Shown here: in pieces, positions 16,394 through 24,997 of the stretch
How the letters are laid out: each line of letters begins with the position of its first letter
How positions within the stretch are numbered: the first letter of the stretch is position 1
DNA from: Mesorhizobium sp. B2-7-2
GTDB taxonomy: Bacteria > Pseudomonadota > Alphaproteobacteria > Rhizobiales > Rhizobiaceae
Assembly (NCBI RefSeq): GCF_006440775.1
Contig: NZ_VFTZ01000007.1
Span: 220,796 to 284,795, forward strand
Direction of reading: 5' to 3'
DNA: 64,000 nucleotides
Translations under genes and position numbers: made by a program
The notes under the pieces: model-generated
What the model saw: only the letters and a program-made list of their open reading frames with translations
Told to the model about the DNA's origin: nothing
Databases searched by the model: none

Positions 16394-19374
16394 TGCGCGG
16401 CGATCAGGCAAACCGGCTGAACAATGGCGGTCTCATCGACCGCTCGATCGCGCTGAACTTCCGCTTCGACGGCAAGACCCTCTTCGGCTTCAAGGGCGAC
16501 ACGCTGGCTTCCGCGCTGGTCGCCAATGGCGTCAAGCTCGTCGGCCGCTCGTTCAAATATCATCGTCCGCGCGGCATCCTGACCGCCGGCTCGGAAGAAC
16601 CCAATGCGCTGGTCGAGCTGCGCAGCGGAGCGAGGCGTGAGCCAAATACAAAAGCGACAACGGCCGAGCTCTATGAGGGCCTGGAAGCGGCCAGCCAGAA
16701 TCGCTGGCCGTCGCTCAATTTCGACGTCATGTCGGTCAACCAGCTGTTCGCGCCGATCTTCGTCGCCGGCTTCTACTACAAGACCTTCATGTGGCCAGCG
16801 AAATTCTGGGAAGCGATCTATGAGCCTGCGATCCGGCGCGCCGCGGGCCTTGGCCGCGCGGCCCAGGTTTCCGATCCCGACCATTATGACAAGGTCTGGG
16901 CGCATTGCGATGTGGTGATCGCGGGTTCCGGCCCGGCAGGCCTGGCGGCGGCCCTTGCCGCCGCGCGCTGCGGCGCGCGCGTCATCCTGTGCGAGGAGGA
17001 TTTTGTCCTCGGCGGACGCCTGCTTGCCGATAGCGGCATGATCGACGGATTGCCGGCCGCCGAATGGGTTGCGCGCGCGGTTGCCGAGCTTTCGGCGATG
17101 CCGGATGTGCGCATCATGACGCGCACGACTTTGTTCGGTGTCTATGACGGCGGCACCTATGGCGCGATCGAGCGTGTCAACGACCATTTGCCGACACCGC
17201 CCGAGCATCAGGTGCGCCAGCGGCTATGGCGGATCGTGGCCAAGCGCTGCGTCGTCGCGGCCGGCGCGATCGAACGCCCGATCGTTTTTGCCGGCAACGA
17301 CACGCCGGGCGTGATGATGGCATCGGCCATGCGCAGCTACATCAACCGCTACGCAGCCACGCCGGCGCGGCGCATCGCGCTGTTCACCAACAATGAGGAT
17401 GGCTGGCGCACCGCCGAAACGGCGATCGCGGCCGGACTGCAGGTTGCGGCGGTGATCGACGCGCGGCCGGACGTTTCGCCGGCCCACCGCTCGCTTGCAA
17501 GCAAAGGCGGCTTTCCGGTGCTGCACGGCGCTGTCGCCGACGTCGACGGCGGCAAGGGCGGCGTGCGCAAGATTTCCGTCTCGCTGACCGGCGGCGCGCG
17601 CGCCGAGGTCGAGGCGGACGGGCTCGCCGTCTCTGGCGGCTGGAACCCCGCGGTCGGCCTCACCTCTTACCACCGCGGCAGGCCGAAATGGCGCGACGAC
17701 ATTGCCGCCTTCGTACCGGATGGCGCACCACCCGGCATGGTGGCGGCAGGCGCGGCCAACGGCTCCTTCGGGCTTGGCGCCTGTCTGCGCGAGGGGTTCG
17801 AAGCCGGCGCTGCCGCGGCCCGCGATGCCGGTCGCAGCGGCAATGCCGGATCGATGCCGGTCGCCGACGACGAGGCGTTTTCGATCACTCCGCTCTGGCA
17901 TGTCGCCGGCAAGGGCAAGGCCTTTGTCGACCAGCAGCACGACGTCACCGCTTCCGATGTCGAGCTGGCGCAGCGCGAGGGTTTTCAATCGGTCGAGCAT
18001 CTGAAGCGCTACACGACGCTCGGCATGGCGACCGACCAGGGCAAGACCTCGAATGTCGCCGGCCTAGCCATCATGGCGGCGGTCAGCGGCAAGTCGATCC
18101 CAGAGACTGGCACGACGATCTACCGGCCGCCTTACGTGCCGGTCGCCATCGGCGCGTTCGCCGGCCACCATCGCGACGAGAATTTCCATGCGACGCGGCT
18201 GACGCCCTCGCATCACTGGGCGGCCGAACAGGGCGCCATCTTCATCGACACCGGGCTGTGGAAGCGCGCGCAATGGTATCCGCGCACGGGCGAGAAGGAC
18301 TGGCTGGAATCGGTGACCCGCGAGGTCAAGGCGGTGCGCGGCGGCGTCGGCTTCTGCGACGTCTCGACGCTCGGCAAGATCGACGTGCACGGGCCCGACG
18401 CAGGCGCCTTCCTCGACCGCGTCTACATCAACGCCTTCTCCAGCCTCGCCGTCGGCAAGGCGCGCTACGGGCTGATGCTGCGCGAGGACGGCATCGTCTA
18501 TGACGACGGCACGACCTCGCGGCTGGCCGAGGATCATTACTTCCTCACCACCACGACGGCCAAGGCCGGACTGGTGATGCAGCACCTGGAATTCTGCCGC
18601 CAGGTGCTGTTCCCCGAGCTCGACGTGCAACTTACCTCGGTCTCCGACCAATGGGCGCAGTTCTCGATCGCCGGACCGAGGACCCGCGATCTCTTGAAGG
18701 AGGTCGTCGATCCGGCCGAGGATCTGTCGAACGAAGGCTTTCCGTTCATGGGCGCGCGCGAGGTCAGACTGCGCGGCGGCCTGAAGGCTAGGCTGTTCCG
18801 CATCTCCTTCTCCGGCGAGATGGCGTTCGAGATTTCCGTGCCGGCGCGCTATGGCGAGGCCATGGCGCGCAATCTGATGATTGCGGGAAAACCGTTCGGG
18901 TTGACGCCTTACGGCACCGAGGCGCTGGGCGTGATGCGAATCGAAAAAGGCCATGTCGCCGGGCCGGAACTCAACGGCACCACCACGGCGGGCGATCTCG
19001 GCCTCGGCAAGATGATGTCGACCAAGAAGGATTTCATCGGCCGCGTCATGGCCGGCCGCGAGGCGCTCGTCGCGCCGAACCGGCAGGTGGTCGTCGGCAT
19101 CAAGCCGACCGACAAGGCGCGCCGCCTGCGTTCCGGCGCGCATATCATTCCAAAGGGCGAGACCCCCGGCCCCGACAACGACCAGGGCTATGTCACTTCA
19201 GTCTGTTTCTCGCCGGTGCTCGACCAGTGGATCGGGCTGGGCCTCGTCGAGCGCGGCCGCGAGCGCATCGGCGAGATCGTGCGCGCGCATGATCCGTTGC
19301 GCGGCGAGGACTATGATGTCGAGCTCTGTAATTCCGTCTTCTACGATCCGGATGGAGGGCGCCAGCGTGGCTGA
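16393..19374 (+). CDS. mgdC: N-methylglutamate dehydrogenase subunit C (sarcosine oxidase alpha-like)
   Basis: A 993-residue SoxA-type subunit. Residues about 20-100 resemble the ferredoxin-like lead (FKYHRPRGILTAGSEEPNAL); 172-195 carry the dinucleotide site VVIAGSGPAGLAAALAAARC; about 605-993 form a GcvT-like tetrahydrofolate domain (GVGFCDVSTLGKIDVHGPDA, RISFSGEMAFEISVPARYG). The last domain should pick up the oxidised methyl group as methylene-tetrahydrofolate. The start overlaps mgdB and the end overlaps mgdD, so the four genes are translated as a coupled unit. Confidence 0.9.
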   Translation: MRGDQANRLNNGGLIDRSIALNFRFDGKTLFGFKGDTLASALVANGVKLVGRSFKYHRPRGILTAGSEEPNALVELRSGARREPNTKATTAELYEGLEAASQNRWPSLNFDVMSVNQLFAPIFVAGFYYKTFMWPAKFWEAIYEPAIRRAAGLGRAAQVSDPDHYDKVWAHCDVVIAGSGPAGLAAALAAARCGARVILCEEDFVLGGRLLADSGMIDGLPAAEWVARAVAELSAMPDVRIMTRTTLFGVYDGGTYGAIERVNDHLPTPPEHQVRQRLWRIVAKRCVVAAGAIERPIVFAGNDTPGVMMASAMRSYINRYAATPARRIALFTNNEDGWRTAETAIAAGLQVAAVIDARPDVSPAHRSLASKGGFPVLHGAVADVDGGKGGVRKISVSLTGGARAEVEADGLAVSGGWNPAVGLTSYHRGRPKWRDDIAAFVPDGAPPGMVAAGAANGSFGLGACLREGFEAGAAAARDAGRSGNAGSMPVADDEAFSITPLWHVAGKGKAFVDQQHDVTASDVELAQREGFQSVEHLKRYTTLGMATDQGKTSNVAGLAIMAAVSGKSIPETGTTIYRPPYVPVAIGAFAGHHRDENFHATRLTPSHHWAAEQGAIFIDTGLWKRAQWYPRTGEKDWLESVTREVKAVRGGVGFCDVSTLGKIDVHGPDAGAFLDRVYINAFSSLAVGKARYGLMLREDGIVYDDGTTSRLAEDHYFLTTTTAKAGLVMQHLEFCRQVLFPELDVQLTSVSDQWAQFSIAGPRTRDLLKEVVDPAEDLSNEGFPFMGAREVRLRGGLKARLFRISFSGEMAFEISVPARYGEAMARNLMIAGKPFGLTPYGTEALGVMRIEKGHVAGPELNGTTTAGDLGLGKMMSTKKDFIGRVMAGREALVAPNRQVVVGIKPTDKARRLRSGAHIIPKGETPGPDNDQGYVTSVCFSPVLDQWIGLGLVERGRERIGEIVRAHDPLRGEDYDVELCNSVFYDPDGGRQRG

Positions 19375-19990
19375 TTTTTCCTGGGAGGTTCGCAGCCCGC
19401 TCGACCGCGCGCTGGTCGCCGGCTCTTATGGCGCGCAAGGCGACGCTGGCGTGTCGCTGACGGAGATCCGCAATTTCGATCTCGTCCAGGTAATGGCGCG
19501 GCGCGGCAAGGCCGGCGAGATGGCGAAGGCCGCGCAGGCGCGCTTCGGCATCGCCGCGCCGGAAACGCCCAAGGCGGTCGATATTGCCGACGCGACGATG
19601 ATCTGGTCTGGACCGGACCAATTCCTGGTGCTGTCCAAAGGCGGCAAGCATACAATCGAAGCGCTTGCGCCGGTCTTCGTGGGTTCGGCCTCGCTTTCCG
19701 ACCAGTCGCATGCGCGAGCGCTGATCGGCATATCCGGAGAGAAGGCGCGCGCGATGCTTGCGAAGCTGTCGTCGATTGACCTGCATCCCGATGTTTTCGG
19801 CGTGGGCGCGGCGGCCGCGACGTCGATGGATCACACCAGTGTCACGCTGTGGCGAGGTGGTGATCACGATGGCCAGGCTGTGTTCAATCTCCTGGTGTTT
19901 GCAACCTTCGCTGAGAGCCTCTGGCACACCATCCTCGACTCCGCCGCCGAGTACGGCGTGACGATCGGCCATTCCGAGGAGCTGGCGTAA
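19367..19990 (+). CDS. mgdD: N-methylglutamate dehydrogenase subunit D (sarcosine oxidase gamma-like)
   Basis: A 207-residue SoxG-type subunit (SPLDRALVAGSYGAQGDAGV, SLSDQSHARALIGISGEKAR, TSMDHTSVTLWRGGDHD). I prefer the GTG at 19367 because GGAGGG lies 7 bases upstream; the ATG at 19352 has no comparable signal. Either way the gene overlaps the end of mgdC. Last gene of the gmaS/mgs/mgd run. Confidence 0.85.
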   Translation: MADFSWEVRSPLDRALVAGSYGAQGDAGVSLTEIRNFDLVQVMARRGKAGEMAKAAQARFGIAAPETPKAVDIADATMIWSGPDQFLVLSKGGKHTIEALAPVFVGSASLSDQSHARALIGISGEKARAMLAKLSSIDLHPDVFGVGAAAATSMDHTSVTLWRGGDHDGQAVFNLLVFATFAESLWHTILDSAAEYGVTIGHSEELA

Positions 19991-20003
19991 CGGGTGCGCG
20001 GAC

Positions 20004-20157
20004 TCCCCTTCTCCCCTTGTGGGAGAAGGTGGATCGGCGCGCAAGCGCCGAGACGGATGAGGGGTGTTCCAGCGGAGTGAGACGCTGGCATTCCCTGGAG
20101 CACCCCTCATCCGGCCGCTTCGCGGCCACCTTCTCCCACAAGGGGGAGAAGGGGAGC
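20004..20157. repeat. Long palindromic repeat, family B (copy upstream of tdm)
   Basis: About 150 bases with CCTTCTCCC and GGGAGAAGG ends and inner GGATGAGGGGTGTTCCAG and its near complement CTGGAGCACCCCTCATCC. It is itself a long imperfect hairpin. A second copy, in reverse orientation, lies just downstream of tdm at 22636-22787. Confidence 0.8.
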
Positions 20158-20199
20158 TTGCGCTTGCCAAACGCATTCCCCCTGCTATTCTCTCAGCGA

Positions 20200-20225
20200 A
20201 AATAATTTCACACACAGGCAAACTT
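20200..20225 (+). promoter_or_regulatory. Conserved 26-bp motif upstream of tdm
   Basis: AAATAATTTCA, four variable bases, CAGGCAAA, one variable base, TT; 21 of 26 positions match the motif upstream of dmmD (6749-6774). It ends 26 bases before the tdm start codon, so it overlaps the region where the promoter or leader should be. Likely regulator site; could act with the XRE-cupin protein encoded at 1886-2608. Confidence 0.6.
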
Positions 20226-20251
20226 GTTTCTCGCTCGGAGGAGGGTTTTAG

Positions 20252-22621
20252 ATGAGCCAGTCGCCCTACCCCGCCGTCCTGTCCGGACCGCCCAAGCCGA
20301 GCCTGATCCTTAGGCCCGGCCAGATCAGCCTGCCGCCGGGGATGGAGCGCTATACCGTCCCGGGCAATGGCGCGGCGCTGATCGACGTCGAGGCCGGTGA
20401 CAGCGTCAGCGTGAGCAATGTCGAGGGCGGCCAGCCCTGTGAGCTGCTGGCCTGGGACAAGTCCGGCATCACCGACCCCGGCATTTTTAGCGAACGATCG
20501 AACAGTAACGCCGCCGGCATCAAGGCGCTGCTCGCCGAATACGACGACGGCCTTGCGGCGCTGCGCCTCAGCCTCGAGCGGCGGCAGGTGCAACTCGACC
20601 AGCCGAAGGCCGTGCGTGTGTTCGGCGGCGCCACGCCCGCCGGCACGGAGCAGAGCTTTGCCATCCAGCGCGGGGGCGCGCTGCTGATCGCGGCGCCCGG
20701 CGGGCCGATGCTGGTCGACGGCCACAACACCGCGACGCCGCTTACCGTCCTGGTGCGGCGCGCCACGATCCGCCTGAAGAACAGGTCGCAGCTTCCCGAT
20801 CCGCTTGCCGATCCCGTGCTTGATCTTCGGGTGAAGTCGGCGACCGCAGAGGCCTATTTCGTCAAGGCCGGCGACTATCTGCAGATCATCGATGTCGATG
20901 GCCGGCAATGCACCGACTTCCAGTGTTTTTCCGCGCGCAAGCTGGACAAGGGGCGCGACCTGCCGCTCGACGTGACGACGACCCGCACGCTTATAGGTTC
21001 GGCCTATCCGATGCCCGGCTTGCATTCGAAATATTACGACCAGGACATGGAGCCGCTGGTCGAGGTGGTGCAGGACACTTGCGGCCGGCACGACGCCTTC
21101 GCGCTTGCCTGCGCCGCCAAATATTACGACGACATCGGCTATCCCGGACACACCAACTGCTCGGAAAATTTCAACAAGGCGCTCTCGGACAAGGGTGTGA
21201 CGCCCCGCGCCGGCTGGATGGCGATCAACTTCTTCTTCAACACGGCGATCGACGCGCATGGCGTGATGGTGTCGGACGAGCCGTGGTCGCGGCCGGGCGA
21301 CTATGTGCTCTTACGCGCCCTGACCGACATCGTCTGCGTGTCCTCGGCCTGCCCGGACGACACCACGCCCGCCAATGGCTGGGATCTCACCGACATCCAT
21401 GTGCGCGCCTATTCAGGCCAGCACAAATTCTCGCGAGCGATCGCCAGACGCATGAAGCCCGATTCGGAACCGAAAATGACCCGCGAGACAGCCTTTCATT
21501 CGAGCTTTGCCAAGCACACGCGCGACTTCGTCGAATATCGCGGCTATTGGCTCGCCAATTCCTTTGCCAAGGAAGGCCCCATCGCCGAATACTGGGCCTG
21601 CCGGCAGGCCGCGGTGATCATGGACCTGTCGCCGCTGCGCAAGTTCGAGGTCACCGGTCCGGATGCCGAAGCGCTGCTGCAATACACGCTGACCCGTGAC
21701 GTCAAGAAGCTTGGGATCGGCCAGGTGATCTATACGGCGATGTGCTATGAGCATGGCGGCATGATCGACGACGGGACGTTGCTCAGGCTCGGCAAGGACA
21801 ATTTCCGCTGGGTCGGCGGCGACGATCTTTCCGGCGAGTGGCTGCGCGAGACCGCAAAGAAGATCGGCCTCAACGTGCTGGTGCGCTCCTCGACCGACCA
21901 GATGCACAACATCGCCGTGCAGGGCCCGAAAAGCCGCGACATATTGAACGAAGTCGTCTGGACCTCGCCCGTGCAGCCCTCGATCGGCGAGCTCGAATGG
22001 TTCCGCTTCGCCGTCGCGCGCATCGGCGGCGGCAATGGCGTGCCAGTCGTGGTCTCGCGCACCGGCTATACGGGCGAGCTCGGCTACGAGATCTGGTGCC
22101 ATCCGCGCGATGGCGAGAAAGTGTTCGACACCGTCTGGGAGGCCGGCCAGCCGCACGGGCTGAAGCCGATGGGCCTGCAGGCGCTCGACATGGTGCGCAT
22201 CGAGGCCGGACTGATCTTCGCCGGCTACGAATTCTCCGACCAGATCGATCCGTTCGAAGCCGGCATCGGCTTCACCGTGCCGCTCAAGACCAAGGCCGAC
22301 GATTTCATCGGCCGCGACGCGCTGATCCGGCGCAAGGAGCATCCGCAGCATAAGCTCGTCGGCCTCGACATCGATGCCAATGTCGCCGTCGGCCACGGCG
22401 ACTGCGTCCATGTCGGCCGCGCCCAGATCGGCGTCGTCACCTCCGGCATGTGCTCGCCGGTGCTCGGCAAGAATATCGCGCTGGCACGGCTCGATGTCAC
22501 TCACGCCGAGATCGGGATGGAGGTCGAGATCGGCAAGCTCGACGGCCACGCCAAGCGGCTGCCGGCGCGGGTCGTCGCCTTCGCCCATTACGATCCGCAG
22601 AAGACCAAGCCGCGTTCCTGA
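20252..22621 (+). CDS. tdm: Trimethylamine N-oxide demethylase (DUF1989 plus GcvT domains)
   Basis: A 789-residue enzyme with the two-domain layout of known Tdm proteins. A DUF1989 metal-binding core lies at about 190-410 (VDGRQCTDFQCFSARKLDKG, CVSSACPDDTTPANGWDLTD), with several cysteines suited to zinc binding. A GcvT-like tetrahydrofolate domain lies at about 415-780 (GGMIDDGTLLRLGKDNFRWV, VVVSRTGYTGELGYEIW). It splits trimethylamine N-oxide into dimethylamine and formaldehyde, the latter captured on folate. CGGAGGAGGG precedes the ATG. It links Tmm to DmmABC although the three loci are separate transcription units. Confidence 0.92.
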   Translation: MSQSPYPAVLSGPPKPSLILRPGQISLPPGMERYTVPGNGAALIDVEAGDSVSVSNVEGGQPCELLAWDKSGITDPGIFSERSNSNAAGIKALLAEYDDGLAALRLSLERRQVQLDQPKAVRVFGGATPAGTEQSFAIQRGGALLIAAPGGPMLVDGHNTATPLTVLVRRATIRLKNRSQLPDPLADPVLDLRVKSATAEAYFVKAGDYLQIIDVDGRQCTDFQCFSARKLDKGRDLPLDVTTTRTLIGSAYPMPGLHSKYYDQDMEPLVEVVQDTCGRHDAFALACAAKYYDDIGYPGHTNCSENFNKALSDKGVTPRAGWMAINFFFNTAIDAHGVMVSDEPWSRPGDYVLLRALTDIVCVSSACPDDTTPANGWDLTDIHVRAYSGQHKFSRAIARRMKPDSEPKMTRETAFHSSFAKHTRDFVEYRGYWLANSFAKEGPIAEYWACRQAAVIMDLSPLRKFEVTGPDAEALLQYTLTRDVKKLGIGQVIYTAMCYEHGGMIDDGTLLRLGKDNFRWVGGDDLSGEWLRETAKKIGLNVLVRSSTDQMHNIAVQGPKSRDILNEVVWTSPVQPSIGELEWFRFAVARIGGGNGVPVVVSRTGYTGELGYEIWCHPRDGEKVFDTVWEAGQPHGLKPMGLQALDMVRIEAGLIFAGYEFSDQIDPFEAGIGFTVPLKTKADDFIGRDALIRRKEHPQHKLVGLDIDANVAVGHGDCVHVGRAQIGVVTSGMCSPVLGKNIALARLDVTHAEIGMEVEIGKLDGHAKRLPARVVAFAHYDPQKTKPRS

Positions 22622-22635
22622 TAGCGGCAACCCTT

Positions 22636-22787
22636 GCCTTCTTCCGTTGTGGGAGTAGGTGGCCGAGCGAAGTTCGGTCGGATGAGGGGTGTTCCAGAAG
22701 ACACCAGCCGCTCACTTCGCTGGAACACCCCTCATCCGTCTCGGCGCTATGCGCCGATCCACCTTCTCCCACAAAGGGGAGAAGGAA
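22636..22787. repeat. Long palindromic repeat, family B (inverted copy downstream of tdm)
   Basis: Reverse-oriented copy of 20004-20157: TGGGAGTAGGTGG at the left, GGATGAGGGGTGTTCCAG and GGAACACCCCTCATCC inside, and CCACCTTCTCCCACAAAGGG at the right. With the upstream copy it encloses tdm in inverted repeats. No transposase is present. Confidence 0.8.
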
Positions 22788-22871
22788 AGAGCATGTTTCG
22801 CAAGCGCGATGTGCATGACATCCACAAAACGCTTGACGCGAAAGCGCGCCGGATCAATCTTCACTCTTAAG

Positions 22872-22893
22872 AAAAAAATACGACTGAGTGGAA
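22872..22893 (+). promoter_or_regulatory. A-tract motif upstream of the second APC permease
   Basis: Seven A residues, T, then ACGACTGAGTGGAAA. It agrees with 6847-6868 at 17 of 22 positions and lies 94 bases before the permease start. The stretch 22788-22987 otherwise holds no gene that I can support; it is the leader and promoter region of the permease. Confidence 0.33.
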
Positions 22894-22987
22894 ACACGAC
22901 AGGCCGACGCCGATTTGCCGGGGAGCAAGCTTCGCAAGAGCCGAAGCATCGCTGGCGGGGAACAACAAAAAGGGGAAGACACAAGAT

Positions 22988-24697
22988 ATGAGCACGATAA
23001 GCACGGCCCTCGAGCAGCCTGTCGAAAGCAAGCTGCTCAGGCATATCGACTGGCGTGGCGCCTTCTGGGTGGCAAGCGGCGTTCCAGCGCTGGTCCTGTT
23101 CTCGATCGGCGGCATTGCCGGCACGACCGGAACACTGGCCTTCCTGATCTGGACGGTATCCATGATCATGGGTTTCCTGCAATCCTTCACCTATGCCGAG
23201 ATCGCCGGCCTGTTCCCGAATAAATCCGGCGGTGCCTCGATCTACGGCGCCACGGCATGGCTGCGCTATTCCAAGTTCATCGCGCCGCTATCGGTGTGGT
23301 GCAACTGGTTCGCCTGGTCGCCGGTGTTGTCGCTCGGCTGCTCGATCGCCGCCGCCTATATCCTCAACGCGCTGGCGCCGATCCCGGCCTTCAGCGAGAC
23401 ATCGCCGGAAGTCGTCGCCTACATCGCCGCGCATGCCGGGACGGCGCCTGCCGACGCCATCGCCGCGGTGGCGGCTGCCGCCACGCCCGCGATCCGCACA
23501 TGGTCGCTGTTCAGCCATACGCTGGGTCCAGTGTCCTTCACCTTCAACGCCACCTTCTTCATCGGCGCGGTGCTGATGCTGATTATCTTCGCGATCCAGC
23601 ATCGCGGCATCCTCGGCACGGCCAATGTGCAGAAATATATCGGCCTTCTGGTCATCATCCCGATGCTGATCGTCGGCGTCGTGCCGATCTTCACCGGCCA
23701 GATCGACTGGGCGAATTTCTCGCCGCTGGTGCCGTTGGCGACCGCCTACGCGCCCGACCCGGGTTCATGGAACATCGCCGGCTGGACGCTGGTGCTGGGC
23801 GGCATGTTCATCGCGGCATGGTCGACCTACGGCTTCGAGACGGCCGTCTGCTACACGTCGGAGTTCAAGAACCCCGGCACCGACACGTTCAAGGCGATCT
23901 TCTATTCCGGCCTGCTCTGCATGCTGCTGTTCATCCTGGTGCCCTTCACCTTCCAGGGCGTGCTCGGCCTGAACGGCATGCTGGCGACACCGATCGTCGA
24001 CGGCTCGGGCGTCGCCGACGCGCTGGCCGGCATGGTCGGCGGCGGCAAGCTGATCCACAGCCTGCTGGTCATGCTGATGATCCTGGCCCTGGTGCTGTGC
24101 ATCATGACGGCGATGGCCGGTTCCTCGCGCACGCTCTACCAGGGTTCGGTCGACGGCTGGCTGCCGCGCTATCTCAGCCACGTCAACGAGCATGGCGCGC
24201 CGACGCGGGCGATGTGGACCGACCTCTGCTTCAACCTGATCGTGCTGGCCATCGCCTCGGCCGACGCGACGAGCTTCTTCTTCATCCTCGCCGTGTCGAA
24301 TTGCGGCTACATCATCTTCAACTTCCTCAACCTCAATGCCGGCTGGATCCATCGCATCGACAACGGCCACATCAATCGTCCCTGGAAGGCGCCGACCTGG
24401 CTGCTCGGCATCGGCGCCATCTTCGCCTATGTGAACGCCATCTTCATGGGCGCCGGCGCCAAGGTGTGGAACCCGATGGCGCTGTGGGCCGGCCTGATCA
24501 CCGCTGCCTTGATCATCCCGGTGTTCTGCTTCCGCCACTACATCCAGGACAAGGGCAAGTTCCCCGAACATATGCTGGCAGACCTCGGCATGGCGGGGGC
24601 CGACCTCTCGGTCAAGAAGGCGGGCATGCTGCCTTACCTGACGCTGATCGCCGGCGTGGCGGTGATGCTGATCGCCAACTGGGTGTTCGTCATCTGA
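22988..24697 (+). CDS. APC-superfamily permease, second candidate amine transporter
   Basis: A 569-residue permease with about 12 spans, longer than usual because of an extended, alanine-rich loop near residues 140-175 (AAHAGTAPADAIAAVAAAAT). HIDWRGAFWVASGVPALVLF carries the helix-1 break and WSTYGFETAVCYTSEFKNPG is the conserved amino-acid permease loop. AAAGGGGAAG precedes the ATG. It follows tdm by 366 bases and has its own leader and terminator. Substrate by context: trimethylamine, its N-oxide, or a demethylation product. Confidence 0.83.
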   Translation: MSTISTALEQPVESKLLRHIDWRGAFWVASGVPALVLFSIGGIAGTTGTLAFLIWTVSMIMGFLQSFTYAEIAGLFPNKSGGASIYGATAWLRYSKFIAPLSVWCNWFAWSPVLSLGCSIAAAYILNALAPIPAFSETSPEVVAYIAAHAGTAPADAIAAVAAAATPAIRTWSLFSHTLGPVSFTFNATFFIGAVLMLIIFAIQHRGILGTANVQKYIGLLVIIPMLIVGVVPIFTGQIDWANFSPLVPLATAYAPDPGSWNIAGWTLVLGGMFIAAWSTYGFETAVCYTSEFKNPGTDTFKAIFYSGLLCMLLFILVPFTFQGVLGLNGMLATPIVDGSGVADALAGMVGGGKLIHSLLVMLMILALVLCIMTAMAGSSRTLYQGSVDGWLPRYLSHVNEHGAPTRAMWTDLCFNLIVLAIASADATSFFFILAVSNCGYIIFNFLNLNAGWIHRIDNGHINRPWKAPTWLLGIGAIFAYVNAIFMGAGAKVWNPMALWAGLITAALIIPVFCFRHYIQDKGKFPEHMLADLGMAGADLSVKKAGMLPYLTLIAGVAVMLIANWVFVI

Positions 24698-24718
24698 CGC
24701 GGCAGCCTTGAAAACAGA

Positions 24719-24751
24719 CGGGCGCGCCTCGGCGCGCCCGTTCGTTTTTTT
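24719..24751 (+). terminator. Rho-independent terminator of the second APC permease
   Basis: CGGGCGCGCC and GGCGCGCCCG form a perfect 10-bp stem with a two-base centre, followed by TTCGTTTTTTT. It starts 22 bases after the stop codon. Confidence 0.92.
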
Positions 24752-24940
24752 GCCGATCGCCTCGATCTCTGCATCAAACCGGCCTTTTGGACCGCCTCGC
24801 TTTCAAAGAGCCGATCTTCTGGACGCTTCGGGCCGAGATTCTCGCGAAACGTCGGACCTTTATTGCGTTGCTGAGAAAGAATTCTGTATTGCGGAAGCCT
24901 TGCCGCAGCGCATTTTTCGCCCCGCGGACCTTTGATGTGG

Positions 24941-24976
24941 ATCATCCGCCACCGGCTTTCGCCGATGGCGGATGAT
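24941..24976. terminator. Hairpin between converging permease and RND genes
   Basis: ATCATCCGCCA and TGGCGGATGAT form a perfect 11-bp stem, with a smaller CGGC/GCCG stem inside. It lies 21 bases beyond the end of the RND gene on its strand and probably ends that operon. The 24752-24940 stretch holds nothing else I can identify. Confidence 0.55.
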
Positions 24977-24997
24977 GCTAGGTTGCCACGTCTATTT

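Noticed and set aside
14797..19990. Heterotetrameric sarcosine oxidase (soxBDAG)
   Set aside because: Subunit order is identical and sequence alone does not exclude it, but adjacency to gmaS and mgsABC and the absence of glycine, serine or betaine genes favour N-methylglutamate dehydrogenase.
20004..22787. Composite transposon carrying tdm
   Set aside because: Inverted repeats are present but there is no transposase, no visible target duplication, and the repeat is itself a self-complementary intergenic element.
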